DNA from: Candidatus Parcubacteria bacterium
GTDB taxonomy: Bacteria > Patescibacteriota > Minisyncoccia > Minisyncoccales > JAGMDC01
Length of the DNA stretch: 39,804 bases
Assembly (NCBI GenBank): GCA_023128895.1
Contig: JAGMDC010000010.1
Coordinates: forward strand, 1-39,804
Direction: 5' to 3'
Under the pieces are notes generated by a model. That model saw nothing but the letters and a program-made list of their open reading frames with translations. It was not told where the DNA came from and did not search any database. Both the position numbers and the translations under genes were made by a program. Numbering within the stretch: the first letter of the stretch is position 1; each line of letters starts with the position of its first letter. Of the stretch, positions 6,962-15,293 are shown piece after piece.

Positions 6962-8062
6962 ATGGCTGATTTTATTTTTGTTTTAATAATTGTTTTAGCG
7001 TTGGGCGTTGGCGTGGCGTTTTCGATTTTTTTTATCAGAAGGGAGTTGAAAGCAATGAAAGAAAAAAAAGAGGAAAATCCTATTTTAAGTTTGTTCCAGC
7101 AGGAATTAAAAGAGATTCGTTCGGAAATAAAAGAGACGCGCGAAACGAGCAGGCAGTCATTGGAAAAACAATTGCAGGAAAGCGGTAAAATCGTGAGAGA
7201 TGTTACTCATCATATTAGAGATATTACTTCGCAATTGGAAAAAATCCACAGCGACCACGAACATGTTAAGGATGTAAAAAGCCAGTTAGGAAAATTAACA
7301 GATATTTTAGCCAATCCTAAACAAAGAGGCATATTAGGCGAGTATTTTCTTGAGACATTGCTGAAAAATGTTTTTCAGCCAAACCAATATAAATTACAGT
7401 ATCAATTTAAGGATAAAGAGATTGTTGACGCTGTGATTTTTATTCAGGATAAAATCATTCCTATTGATTCCAAATTTTCGCTGGAAAACTACAATAGGAT
7501 TTTAGAAGAAAAAGACAAGATTCAAAGGGAAAAATTGGAAAAATTATTTAAGATGGATTTAAAGAAAAGAATTGACGAGACCTCAAAATATATCAGACCA
7601 CAGGAAAAGACAATGGATTTTGCTTTTATGTTTATTCCGTCTGAAGGAATCTATTATGACTTGCTAATTAATCAAATTGGTGCTATAAAGATGAATACTC
7701 GCGATTTGATTGAATACGCTATGAAAGAAAAGCATGTTATTATTGTATCTCCGACATCCTTTTACGCTTATTTACAAACGGTTTTGCAGGGTCTAAGGGC
7801 TTTGCGAATAGAAGAATCAGCAAAAGCGATTAGAAAACAAGTGGAAAATTTACAAAGGCATTTATTAAATTACGACACATTTATGGAGAAATTGGGGAAT
7901 AATCTTGGCACAACTGTAAATAGTTATAATCAGGCCTATAAGGAATTTGGCAAAATAGACAAAGATGTGGTAAAAATCACGGCGAAGCCCCAACACAAGG
8001 GCTCTGGTGTGGGGGATAACGAGAAAACAATTGAGCCGTTACAAATAGAAAAACCAGAATGA
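6962..8062 (+). CDS. rmuC: DNA recombination protein RmuC
   Basis: RmuC-family protein (PF02646), thought to limit inversions at short inverted repeats, with a nuclease-like fold. The 366-residue protein has an N-terminal membrane helix (about residues 3-25), a coiled coil (about 30-115), and the RmuC core beginning at QRGILGEYFLETLL (about 121), with PIDSKFSLENY and FAFMFIPSEGIYYDL further on. Length and order fit the family. The last 30 residues (from about AKPQHKGSG) are hydrophilic and encoded by a locally G/C-rich, imperfectly palindromic segment (7986-8015), possibly another repeat insert. rplU follows after four bases. The presence of RmuC beside many inverted repeats is noteworthy given its proposed role. 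Confidence 0.93.
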   Translation: MADFIFVLIIVLALGVGVAFSIFFIRRELKAMKEKKEENPILSLFQQELKEIRSEIKETRETSRQSLEKQLQESGKIVRDVTHHIRDITSQLEKIHSDHEHVKDVKSQLGKLTDILANPKQRGILGEYFLETLLKNVFQPNQYKLQYQFKDKEIVDAVIFIQDKIIPIDSKFSLENYNRILEEKDKIQREKLEKLFKMDLKKRIDETSKYIRPQEKTMDFAFMFIPSEGIYYDLLINQIGAIKMNTRDLIEYAMKEKHVIIVSPTSFYAYLQTVLQGLRALRIEESAKAIRKQVENLQRHLLNYDTFMEKLGNNLGTTVNSYNQAYKEFGKIDKDVVKITAKPQHKGSGVGDNEKTIEPLQIEKPE

Positions 8063-8066
8063 AATT

Positions 8067-8378
8067 ATGTTGGCAGTAATTAAGACGGGGGGAAAACAGT
8101 ATTTTGTTTCTCCCGGCAACAAAATTAAAATAGAGAAAATCAATGGAGATGTTGAAAAGGAAATAGAATTTTCAGAGGTTTTGCTATTAGAAAAAGATAA
8201 GGATGTGAATATAGGCGAACCATTAGTAAAAGACGCAAAAGTGTTTGGAAAAATTTTAATGCAAGATAAGGCGAAAAAAATAATTATTTTTAAATACAAG
8301 CCCAAAAAACGGTATAAAAAGAAAACAGGACATCGCCAGGAATTTACAGAAGTAGAAATAACAAAAATCAGTGGCTAA
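8067..8378 (+). CDS. rplU: 50S ribosomal protein L21
   Basis: Ribosomal protein bL21, 103 residues, the standard length. The N-terminus MLAVIKTGGKQYFVSPGNKI and the C-terminal basic YKPKKRYKKKTGHRQ are characteristic. In many bacteria rplU is followed by rpmA (L27); here no rpmA follows and dnaB converges from the other strand. The stop codon lies in the loop of the bidirectional terminator. It is probably transcribed with rmuC. Confidence 0.98.
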   Translation: MLAVIKTGGKQYFVSPGNKIKIEKINGDVEKEIEFSEVLLLEKDKDVNIGEPLVKDAKVFGKILMQDKAKKIIIFKYKPKKRYKKKTGHRQEFTEVEITKISG

Positions 8379-8392
8379 ACCACTGATTTTTT
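8363..8392. terminator. Bidirectional terminator shared by rplU and dnaB
   Basis: AAAAATCAGTGG (8363-8374) pairs perfectly with CCACTGATTTTT (8380-8391) around a five-base loop; the A-run and T-run give a U-tract in both directions. The rplU stop codon is in the loop, and the dnaB stop codon begins at the outer edge of the other arm, so the signal is built into both coding ends. Confidence 0.93.
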
Positions 8393-9791
8393 AATTTTCG
8401 CTCTCGTCCTCTTCTCCTCCGCTGTATTCTTCTTTTTGTAGGTTTCTGAAACTTGCTTTTTGCTCGTCAAAATAAAGTTCTATTTTGCCAATAGGCCCGT
8501 TTCTGTGCTTGGCAATGATAATGTCGGCAATCCCTTTTCTGTCAGTGTCAGGACGATATCTGTCCTCGCGGTATATAAAAAGAACGACATCGCTATCCTG
8601 CTCCAGCGCCCCAGACTCTCTGAGGTCTGCCAGGCGGGGAATTTGTGGGATGCGCTGTTCTACTGCTCTGGATAACTGTGAAAGCGCTAAAACAGGGATG
8701 TTTAATTCTTTAGCCAGGCCTTTCAACGCCCGGGAGATTTCTGTTATTTGCTGGACAGGGCTTGCAGCTGGATTTCTTGGTTCCATCAATTGCAGATAAT
8801 CAATAATAAGAAGGCCCAACCCTTTTTCCGCTTGCAAACGCCGCGCCATTGATCTCATCTGAAGGATATTGGAAGTGGCAGAATCATTAATAAAAATAGG
8901 CGCTTCAGACAAAGACCCTAACGCGCGTTGGATTTTGGTAAAATCATTGTTTTCGCCTTCAGAACTTAACCTGCCTGTTCTCAAGCGCCATAAATCAATG
9001 CCCGCTTCTGACGCAATCCATCTGTCAACCAACTGGTCTTTTGACATTTCTAAACTGAATATGCCCACTGGTATTTTGCTGTTTGCGGCCGTGTGTTTCG
9101 CGATATCCATTGCCAAACTGGTTTTGCCTATGGAAGGCCGTGCGGCTAAAATAATAAGGTCTGATTTTTGGAACCCTGATAATTTATTGTCTAAATCAAC
9201 AAAGCCAGTGGGAGTGCCTCTGATTCCTCCTTTGTTTTTTGATAATTTATCCAGCCGTTCAAATGCTTCTTCCAGAGTGACTTTCACCGGCACAAAATTT
9301 TGAGTATGCGATGTCTGCGCGATGCTGAAAATTTTTTCTTCCGCTTTGTCTAAAATAATATCTATATCTTCGCTTTCGTTATATCCAAGAGATCCAATAT
9401 CATAAGAACTGCTTATTAAATCGCGCAAAATTCTTTTTCTCTGGATTATTTTAGCGTAGTTTAGGACATGAAGCGCGTTTGGCACGGAATTGATAAGTTC
9501 CGTGAGATAACTGTTTCCGCCTATTTTTTCCATTTGTTCTTTTTCTTTTAATCGCGTGGAAACAGAAAGCAGGTCAACTGGCTCTCCTTTTTCAAAAAGG
9601 TCCCGCATTGCTTCATAAATCTGTTGATGAATTTTTTGATAAAAATCCCTTGGTTCCAGAAAATCCACTACTTTGACAATAGCGTTTTTGTCCATCATTA
9701 AAGAACCCAGCGCGGATTTTTCCGCTTCTATATTCTGTGGAGGAAGTTTGTCAGGCAGTTCTTTATTTTGTGTGAAGTTTTCCTGCGCCAT
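8391..9791 (-). CDS. dnaB: Replicative DNA helicase DnaB
   Basis: Hexameric replicative helicase that unwinds DNA at the fork. The 466-residue protein has the N-terminal DnaB domain (PPQNIEAEKSALGSL at about 17-31), a linker, and the RecA-like DnaB_C domain with Walker A ARPSIGKT at 217-224, LLIIDYLQLM (Walker B), and the arginine-finger region LADLRESGALEQDSDVV. No intein is seen, though DnaB is a frequent intein host. The C-terminus is acidic. Start ATG at 9791 gives the expected N-terminus. It is a single-gene unit, with a consensus promoter divergent from lepB and a terminator shared with rplU. Confidence 0.97.
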   Translation of the reverse strand: MAQENFTQNKELPDKLPPQNIEAEKSALGSLMMDKNAIVKVVDFLEPRDFYQKIHQQIYEAMRDLFEKGEPVDLLSVSTRLKEKEQMEKIGGNSYLTELINSVPNALHVLNYAKIIQRKRILRDLISSSYDIGSLGYNESEDIDIILDKAEEKIFSIAQTSHTQNFVPVKVTLEEAFERLDKLSKNKGGIRGTPTGFVDLDNKLSGFQKSDLIILAARPSIGKTSLAMDIAKHTAANSKIPVGIFSLEMSKDQLVDRWIASEAGIDLWRLRTGRLSSEGENNDFTKIQRALGSLSEAPIFINDSATSNILQMRSMARRLQAEKGLGLLIIDYLQLMEPRNPAASPVQQITEISRALKGLAKELNIPVLALSQLSRAVEQRIPQIPRLADLRESGALEQDSDVVLFIYREDRYRPDTDRKGIADIIIAKHRNGPIGKIELYFDEQKASFRNLQKEEYSGGEEDESEN

Positions 9792-9818
9792 AGTTTTATA
9801 ATTTTGTCTTGCACTCTC

Positions 9819-9846
9819 ATAATAGCCAATCTGCCAAGTTTGTCAA
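9819..9846 (-). promoter_or_regulatory. dnaB promoter
   Basis: Read on the minus strand: TTGACA (9846-9841), 16-base spacer, TATTAT (9824-9819). Transcription would begin near 9812, about 20 bases upstream of the dnaB ATG. Its -35 is only six bases from the lepB -35 on the other strand. Confidence 0.78.
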
Positions 9847-9852
9847 AAATAT

Positions 9853-9881
9853 TTGCCAAACAGGGAAAAATTTGCTATACT
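9853..9881 (+). promoter_or_regulatory. Promoter of the lepB-hisS-ftsZ operon
   Basis: TTGCCA at 9853-9858, 17-base spacer, TATACT at 9876-9881. Predicted start near 9888, 14 bases before the lepB ATG. It fires away from the dnaB promoter. Confidence 0.75.
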
Positions 9882-9901
9882 TTACACATTATTAAAATGA
9901 T

Positions 9902-10456
9902 ATGAATACGATAAAAAATACATTGTTTTTTGTTTGGGAGGTTTCTAAAATTGTTTTGATTGCTTTAATGATAGTTATACCTATCCGTGTTTTTGTATTT
10001 CAGCCGTTTTTTGTAAAAGGCCAGTCAATGGAGCCGAATTTTCACAACAATGATTATCTTATTATTGATGAGTTGTCATACAGGTTTAGAGCGCCGGAGC
10101 GCGGGGAAGTAGTGGTATTCAAATATCCGCGCAATCCGTCCCAAAGATACATAAAGCGAATTATTGGCTTGCCCGATGAAATAGTGGAGATACAAGATAA
10201 TCAAATAATAATCCATAAATATCTTGACACAATAATTTTAGATGAATCAGATTATCTCCCAATATCTATTAACACTTCTGGGACAGTGAAGATTTCTTTG
10301 GGAGAGGACGAGTATTTTGTAATGGGCGATAACCGTGTCGCTTCTTCTGACTCAAGAAAATGGGGCGCTTTGCCAGAAGAAAATATTGTTGGAAGAGTGG
10401 TTTTGAGACCTTGGCCAATAGCCGCACTGGCAAAAATAGACGCCCCAGAGTATTAA
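9902..10456 (+). CDS. lepB: Signal peptidase I
   Basis: Membrane-anchored Ser/Lys protease (family S26) that removes signal peptides from secreted proteins. The 184-residue form has a single N-terminal membrane helix (about residues 13-33), the nucleophile Ser42 in GQSMEPNF (box B), the general base Lys85 in RYIKRIIGLP (box D), and the GDNR...SDSRKWG box E. This short, one-anchor architecture is typical of Gram-positive-like and CPR enzymes. The ATG start lies 14 bases from the predicted transcription start, so the leader is very short. It opens the operon that continues with hisS, eight bases downstream. Confidence 0.96.
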   Translation: MNTIKNTLFFVWEVSKIVLIALMIVIPIRVFVFQPFFVKGQSMEPNFHNNDYLIIDELSYRFRAPERGEVVVFKYPRNPSQRYIKRIIGLPDEIVEIQDNQIIIHKYLDTIILDESDYLPISINTSGTVKISLGEDEYFVMGDNRVASSDSRKWGALPEENIVGRVVLRPWPIAALAKIDAPEY

Positions 10457-10465
10457 AATATTTGC

Positions 10466-11749
10466 ATGAAAAGACCAAAATTTCAAACGCCATTGGGAAT
10501 GCATGACATTTTGCCGCGCGAGCAAAAATATTTTGAGAAAATTTATAATATAACGAAAAATATTGCCGATTTTTACAACTTTGGCAAAATCAGCACCCCA
10601 ATTCTTGAACAAGCCGAAATTTTTGAAAAAGGAACAGGCGAAAGCACTGATATTGTGCAAAAAGAAATGTACACCTTGCGCACAAAAGGAGGCGATTTAC
10701 TGGCTTTAAGGCCGGAAGGCACGCCCGGGGTTGTAAGAGCGTATATTGAACACGGAATGGCAAGTTTGCCCCAGCCGGTAAAACTTTGGTATTTTGGTCC
10801 GTTTTTCAGACACGAAAGGCCGCAAGCAGGCAGATATCGTGAATTCAATAGTTTTGGGTATGAAATTTTGGGAGAGCAGAATCCAATAATTGATACGCAG
10901 ATTATTCAGATTTCCTATAATATATTGAAAGAATTAAAGTTCAAAAATTTAATAGTGGAGATAAACAGCATTGGCGATTCTCAATGCAGGCCGTATTATA
11001 AAAAATTATTAGTGAGTTATCTTAAGCGCAAAGAATCTTTATTGTGCCAGAATTGCAAGAAACGGTTGAAGCAAAATCCATTAAGAATTTTAGATTGTAA
11101 GAACGAGGCCTGCCAGAAAATCGCGCAAGGAGCGCCGCAAATGGTTGACCACCTTTGCGATGAGTGCAAATATCATTTCAAAGAGGTTTTAGAATCATTG
11201 GACGAAACAGAAATTCCTTATAGCTTAAATCCGTACTTGGTGAGGGGATTGGATTATTATACTAAAACAGTGTTTGAGATTTACGAGGATACGCCGGAAG
11301 GCAGGAAAATAGGCGCGTTGGCTGGCGGGGGAAGGTATGATAATTTAGTAAAATTATTAAGAGGCAGAGACACTTTTTGCTGCGGAGCATCAGGAGGAGT
11401 GGAAAGAATAATAGATATACTCAAAATCCGAAAAACAGCCGATTCATATAAAACAATTTCCAATAAAGTTTTTTTAGCCCAATTAGGAACAATGGCGAAA
11501 AGAAGAACTCTGAAATTAATGGACGAATTCAAGAAACAAGGAGTTCCAATAGCAGAGACCCTTGGAAAAAATTCTTTGAAAGCGCAATTGAGAATAGCTG
11601 ACAGACTTGGGGTTGACTATACTTTGATTTTAGGTCAAAAAGAAGCAATAGAGGAAGTGATTATTTTGCGGGAAATGAAGACAGGCAAGCAGACAACTAT
11701 TAAACTGAACAAAATCGTTAAAGAACTGAAAAAACGATTAAAGAAATGA
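10466..11749 (+). CDS. hisS: Histidyl-tRNA synthetase
   Basis: Class II aminoacyl-tRNA synthetase charging tRNA-His. The 427 residues carry the N-terminal PLGMHDILP, motif 2 FRHERPQAGRYREF, the HisRS-specific RGLDYYTKTVFEI (about residues 257-269), motif 3 GGVERI, and a C-terminal anticodon-binding domain. The insertion domain contains four Cys (CQNCKKRL...CKNEACQK plus CDECKYHF), suggesting a zinc-binding insertion, which is common in many bacterial HisRS. Its stop overlaps the start of the HIT gene by four bases (ATGA), so translation is coupled. Confidence 0.97.
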   Translation: MKRPKFQTPLGMHDILPREQKYFEKIYNITKNIADFYNFGKISTPILEQAEIFEKGTGESTDIVQKEMYTLRTKGGDLLALRPEGTPGVVRAYIEHGMASLPQPVKLWYFGPFFRHERPQAGRYREFNSFGYEILGEQNPIIDTQIIQISYNILKELKFKNLIVEINSIGDSQCRPYYKKLLVSYLKRKESLLCQNCKKRLKQNPLRILDCKNEACQKIAQGAPQMVDHLCDECKYHFKEVLESLDETEIPYSLNPYLVRGLDYYTKTVFEIYEDTPEGRKIGALAGGGRYDNLVKLLRGRDTFCCGASGGVERIIDILKIRKTADSYKTISNKVFLAQLGTMAKRRTLKLMDEFKKQGVPIAETLGKNSLKAQLRIADRLGVDYTLILGQKEAIEEVIILREMKTGKQTTIKLNKIVKELKKRLKK

Positions 11750-12096
11750 GCAATTGTTTATTTTGTAAAATAATAAATAAAGAGCAGCCAGCTGATATAA
11801 TTTACGAGGATGAAAAGTTTATCGCGTTTAATGACATTGCGCCAAAGGCGCCAATCCATATTTTGATTATTCCCAAAAAACATATTCAATCTGTAAATCA
11901 TTTAGAAACCAAAGACAAAGAATTAATCGGAGAATTATTTTTACTTGCCAAGCAGATTGCCAAAGAGCAAAAAATATCAAAGACCGGGTATAAATTAATT
12001 TTTAATGTAGGCAGGGGAGGGGGACAGATTATTGACCATATCCATCTCCACCTCCTTGCCGGCTGGACAGGTAAAATTCCAATGCTTAATATATGA
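11746..12096 (+). CDS. HIT family nucleotide hydrolase/transferase (Hint-like)
   Basis: Histidine-triad protein of the HINT branch, a homodimeric purine nucleoside phosphoramidase class. The 116 residues start with CLFCKII (the usual Cys pair near the N-terminus), have the mid-protein segment FNDIAPKAPIHILIIPKKHI, and end with the triad HIHLHLLAGW at residues 98-107. Only the two-Cys half of the zinc site is evident. Translation is coupled to hisS by an ATGA overlap. Physiological substrate unknown; association with tRNA synthetase genes fits the known ability of Hint proteins to hydrolyse aminoacyl-adenylates. Confidence 0.94.
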   Translation: MSNCLFCKIINKEQPADIIYEDEKFIAFNDIAPKAPIHILIIPKKHIQSVNHLETKDKELIGELFLLAKQIAKEQKISKTGYKLIFNVGRGGGQIIDHIHLHLLAGWTGKIPMLNI

Positions 12097-12102
12097 AAAA
12101 TT

Positions 12103-12339
12103 ATGTCTATTCAAATTAAAAAACAATCAAGAGAGAATTCGCAGAATTTAGTTCGCCGCTTTTCGCGCCGCATTCAACAAAGCGGTGTTTTGCGCCGCGC
12201 CAGAAATATTAGGTTTGCTAAAAGAGCGAAAAGCGCGCAATTAAAGAAAAGAACTGCTTTAAGAAAAGAGGAATTGAAAAAAGAATATGAATTATTAAGG
12301 AAATTAGGGAAAGAGTTGCAACAAAGAAAAAGATATTAA
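12103..12339 (+). CDS. rpsU: 30S ribosomal protein S21
   Basis: Ribosomal protein bS21, 78 residues. The pattern ENSQNLVRRFSRRIQQSGVL matches the S21 N-terminal half (paired helices binding the mRNA platform), followed by an Arg/Lys-rich helical tail that is somewhat longer than in Escherichia coli (71 residues). It lies between the HIT gene and ybeY with spacings of six and one bases. The identification rests on the N-terminal half and composition, since the tail diverges. Confidence 0.88.
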   Translation: MSIQIKKQSRENSQNLVRRFSRRIQQSGVLRRARNIRFAKRAKSAQLKKRTALRKEELKKEYELLRKLGKELQQRKRY

Positions 12340-12340
12340 A

Positions 12341-12790
12341 ATGATGGAAATCAATAATTTAACCACTGAAAACATAGATGAGGATTTTTTACAAAAAATT
12401 ACTGAAACGGTCTTACTGGGAGAAAATAATAAAAACGCTGATTTTTCTCTTGCTTTTGTGGGACAGGGCAGAATGAGACAGGTTAATAAAAAATTTCGCG
12501 ATAAGAACAGAGTAACAGATGTTTTAAGTTTTCCAGAATCCAAAATTTTTTTAGAAAAATTTAAAGTCGGCGGTTTTTCAAAAACGCAAAATTTAGGAGA
12601 AATTATTATTTGTATTCGGGAAGTTAAAAAGAACGCCAAACGATTTGATTCTTCTCTCCAACGCGAGTTAGCCAGGGTGTTAATCCACGGAATTCTTCAT
12701 CTATTAGGATACGACCACGAAAAAAATGAGAAAGATGCTGAACAGATGCAGGAAAAAGAAAAATTTTATTTATCGCAATTAGGTTTGTAA
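12341..12790 (+). CDS. ybeY: Endoribonuclease YbeY (rRNA maturation factor)
   Basis: Zinc-dependent single-strand endoribonuclease acting in 16S rRNA 3' end maturation and ribosome quality control. The 149 residues include DKNRVTDVLSFP and the diagnostic zinc motif HGILHLLGYDH near residues 114-124. Two ATG codons are adjacent (12341 and 12344); either could be used. It begins one base after rpsU ends, and the pairing of a ribosomal protein gene with a ribosome maturation nuclease makes sense. Confidence 0.96.
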   Translation: MMEINNLTTENIDEDFLQKITETVLLGENNKNADFSLAFVGQGRMRQVNKKFRDKNRVTDVLSFPESKIFLEKFKVGGFSKTQNLGEIIICIREVKKNAKRFDSSLQRELARVLIHGILHLLGYDHEKNEKDAEQMQEKEKFYLSQLGL

Positions 12791-12794
12791 TATT

Positions 12795-14015
12795 ATGTCA
12801 AACATTATCACTGGTTTAGACATAGGGACTGGCTCTATCAAGGGTTTAGTAGTTGCAAAAAGACAGGATTCGTCTGGTTTTGATATTGTGTCCAAAGCGG
12901 AAAAATTTTCTTTAGGAATTAGAAAAGGTACAATAATGGATCCAGAGGAGGTTTCCAAAAATGTTCGCTGGGTGTTAAACAATCTTCAGCAAGAAAGTGA
13001 GGAAAGAATTGAAAAAATATATGTCAACTTAAACGGGGGGCATATTTTTTGTTTACCTTCGCGCGGAAGTGTGGTAATTTCAAGGGCAGACCAAAAAATT
13101 TCGCAGGAAGATATAGATAGAGTAATGCAATCCGCGAGAGCGTTTTCTTTGCCGGGAAATAATAATGAAATATTAGGAGTATTCCCAAAAGAGTTTATAG
13201 TTGACGGTCAAAAAGGAATAAAAGAGCCGTTTGGAATGAAAGGCATTCGCTTAGAAACAGAAGTTCTTGTATTATGCGCGTTTTCTCCTTATGTTAAAAA
13301 TCTTACTGAAGCGATTTTGAATTCTGACCTTCAAATTGAAGACATTGTTCCTTCCGCTTTAGCCGCTGGAAAAGCGGTTTTAACTCCAGAACAGAAAGAA
13401 TTAGGAGTAATAACAGTGGATATTGGCGCTGGAGCAACATCTTTAGCTGTCTATAACGAAGGGGATTTAATACATAGCGTTGTTATTCCTATCGGCTCCT
13501 CTTTGATTACTCAGGATATTGCCATAGGCCTTCAAACCGAAATTGATATTGCTGAAAAAATAAAAAACAAATTTGGTTCCTGTATTTTGACTAATTCCAA
13601 TAAAAACAAAAAAGAGAAAATTGCGGTAGAGGATTCTTCGCCAATAGTTTTTTCGCATAAGATGCTGGAGAAGATTATTAGTTCAAGGGTTTCGGAAATT
13701 TTTTCTTTAGTTCAAAAGGAATTAAAAAAAATTTCTCCCCAGCCAATGCTTCCAGCGGGCGTGGTTCTAACGGGCGGCGGCGCAAAAATACCTAAAATTG
13801 TTGATTTGGCGAAAAAAGAGTTAAAACTGCCCGTGAGAATCGGAAAACCGCAATTTTTTTCAGAACTTAACGGAGATACCCGTATGAGCACGCTTTGCGG
13901 ATTAGTGATGGAAGGAATAGAATCGACAGATAACGAGCCGCAGATAAAATTTCCAAATTTTGCGAAGAAGATATTAGAGAAAGCAAAAAATTTTTTTAAG
14001 GCGTTTGTGCCATAA
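12795..14015 (+). CDS. ftsA: Cell division protein FtsA
   Basis: Actin-fold ATPase that tethers FtsZ to the membrane. The 406-residue protein begins with the phosphate-1 motif TGLDIGTGSIKGLV, has the family-specific 1C domain (about residues 85-170), the second phosphate motif VDIGAGATSLAVY (about 208-220) and the adenosine motif VLTGGGAKIP. The extreme C-terminus (KKILEKAKNFFKAFVP) can form an amphipathic helix, the expected membrane-targeting sequence. ftsZ starts four bases after the stop. Length is close to the usual 400-420. Confidence 0.96.
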   Translation: MSNIITGLDIGTGSIKGLVVAKRQDSSGFDIVSKAEKFSLGIRKGTIMDPEEVSKNVRWVLNNLQQESEERIEKIYVNLNGGHIFCLPSRGSVVISRADQKISQEDIDRVMQSARAFSLPGNNNEILGVFPKEFIVDGQKGIKEPFGMKGIRLETEVLVLCAFSPYVKNLTEAILNSDLQIEDIVPSALAAGKAVLTPEQKELGVITVDIGAGATSLAVYNEGDLIHSVVIPIGSSLITQDIAIGLQTEIDIAEKIKNKFGSCILTNSNKNKKEKIAVEDSSPIVFSHKMLEKIISSRVSEIFSLVQKELKKISPQPMLPAGVVLTGGGAKIPKIVDLAKKELKLPVRIGKPQFFSELNGDTRMSTLCGLVMEGIESTDNEPQIKFPNFAKKILEKAKNFFKAFVP

Positions 14016-14019
14016 TCTC

Positions 14020-14958
14020 ATGAAATCCTGTCCAAAAATTAAAGTAATAGGAATTGGCGGTTCTGGATGCAACGCTGTTTCCAGAATGATGCGCTGCAAA
14101 ATTCAAGGCATTGATTTGATTGCCGTTAATGCTGATGTTCAGGATTTGAAATCCAGTTTCGCGCACCACAAACTTCAGATTGGAGAAAAAATAACGCAAG
14201 GATTAGGGGCCGGAATGAATCCGGAAATAGGCTTTCTCGCGGCAGAGGAAAATCAGGAGGAAATTAGCAGAATAATAGGAGACGCTGATATGGTTTTTCT
14301 TACCTGCGGGTTAGGCGGCGGCACCGGGTCAGGAGCTTCGCCCGTGATTGCGGAGATCGCGCAAAAGCAAGGAGCTTTAACTATTGCTGTTGTCACCAAG
14401 CCGTTTTCTTTTGAAGGAAAGCAAAGAAAAATAATAGCGGAAAAAGCCCTGGAAGAATTGAAAAATACGACAGACACTCTGCTTATCATTCCAAATGACA
14501 AAATTCTTTGTTTTATAGATAAAAACACCACTCTTTTTTCCGCTTTTTGGGCGTGTGACGAAGTATTAAGAGAAGCAGTGCAGGGAATTTCTGATTTAAT
14601 TGTTCTTCCCGGGATTATTAATGTGGATTTCGCGGATGTAAAAGCGATTATGAAAAATTCCGGGCCTGCTTTATTCGGTACAGGAATGGCAAAAGGAGAG
14701 CAAAGAGCGGAGCAGGCAGTGAATAAATCATTGAAATCTCCATTATTAGATTTTTCAATCAATGGAGCACAAGGCGTTTTATTTAATATCAGCGCGGACA
14801 GAAATCTTAATTTAGACGAAATAAATACTGTAGCCAATATAATCACTAAAAATGTCAGTCCAAAAGCAAAAATAATATTCGGAGCGACAACAGACAGAAA
14901 ACTCCCAAAAGGAATGCTTAAAATAACTGTTGTTGCAACAGGATTTGACGAATCATAA
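14020..14958 (+). CDS. ftsZ: Cell division protein FtsZ, short form
   Basis: Tubulin-like GTPase forming the Z ring. From the ATG at 14020 the protein has 312 residues: GIGGSGCNAV at the N-terminus, the tubulin signature GGGTGSGASP at about residues 98-107, and the T7 synergy loop NVDFADVKAIM. I reject the ATG at 14005 because it lies inside ftsA and adds only five residues to a complete N-terminus. The protein stops at the end of the globular core (ITVVATGFDES), so the variable linker and conserved C-terminal peptide that normally bind FtsA are absent. A preceding ftsA with intact membrane helix makes this odd. No frameshift to a tail is visible in the 14 bases before trxA. Confidence 0.95.
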   Translation: MKSCPKIKVIGIGGSGCNAVSRMMRCKIQGIDLIAVNADVQDLKSSFAHHKLQIGEKITQGLGAGMNPEIGFLAAEENQEEISRIIGDADMVFLTCGLGGGTGSGASPVIAEIAQKQGALTIAVVTKPFSFEGKQRKIIAEKALEELKNTTDTLLIIPNDKILCFIDKNTTLFSAFWACDEVLREAVQGISDLIVLPGIINVDFADVKAIMKNSGPALFGTGMAKGEQRAEQAVNKSLKSPLLDFSINGAQGVLFNISADRNLNLDEINTVANIITKNVSPKAKIIFGATTDRKLPKGMLKITVVATGFDES

Positions 14959-14972
14959 TAAAATTAAAAATA

Positions 14973-15290
14973 ATGATAACTGTATTAAACGACCAAAATT
15001 TTGAGCAGGAAGTTCTGAAAAGCGACAAGCCCGTCTTAGTGGACTTCTGGACAGCATGGTGCCCTCCATGCAAGATAATGGAACCGTTTGTGGAAAAATT
15101 GTCAGAGGAGTATGACGACAGAATTAAAGTTTGCAAACTTAATGTGGACGAAGCGCGCCAAACAGGCGCGGCTTACGGGATTGAGGCAATTCCCACTATA
15201 ATGATATTTAGACAAGGAGAGGTTGTGGGCAACATAATCGGCGCTGTTCCTTATGAAATACTTGTTCAGAAGGTGCAGGAATATATATAG
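14973..15290 (+). CDS. trxA: Thioredoxin with CPPC active site
   Basis: Cytoplasmic thioredoxin-fold disulfide reductase, 105 residues, normal length and without a signal peptide. The active site is WCPPC (Cys30 and Cys33) in place of the canonical WCGPC; the cis-proline is present in IEAIPTIMIF. Replacing Gly by Pro is expected to alter the redox potential but CPPC is found in some natural thioredoxins. It is separated by a large palindrome from a ferredoxin:thioredoxin reductase catalytic subunit, which points to that enzyme as its reductant instead of NADPH:thioredoxin reductase. Confidence 0.94.
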   Translation: MITVLNDQNFEQEVLKSDKPVLVDFWTAWCPPCKIMEPFVEKLSEEYDDRIKVCKLNVDEARQTGAAYGIEAIPTIMIFRQGEVVGNIIGAVPYEILVQKVQEYI

Positions 15291-15293
15291 TTT

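Noticed and set aside
14005-14019. Upstream ATG for ftsZ
   Set aside because: It lies within ftsA and only adds five residues before a complete FtsZ N-terminus.
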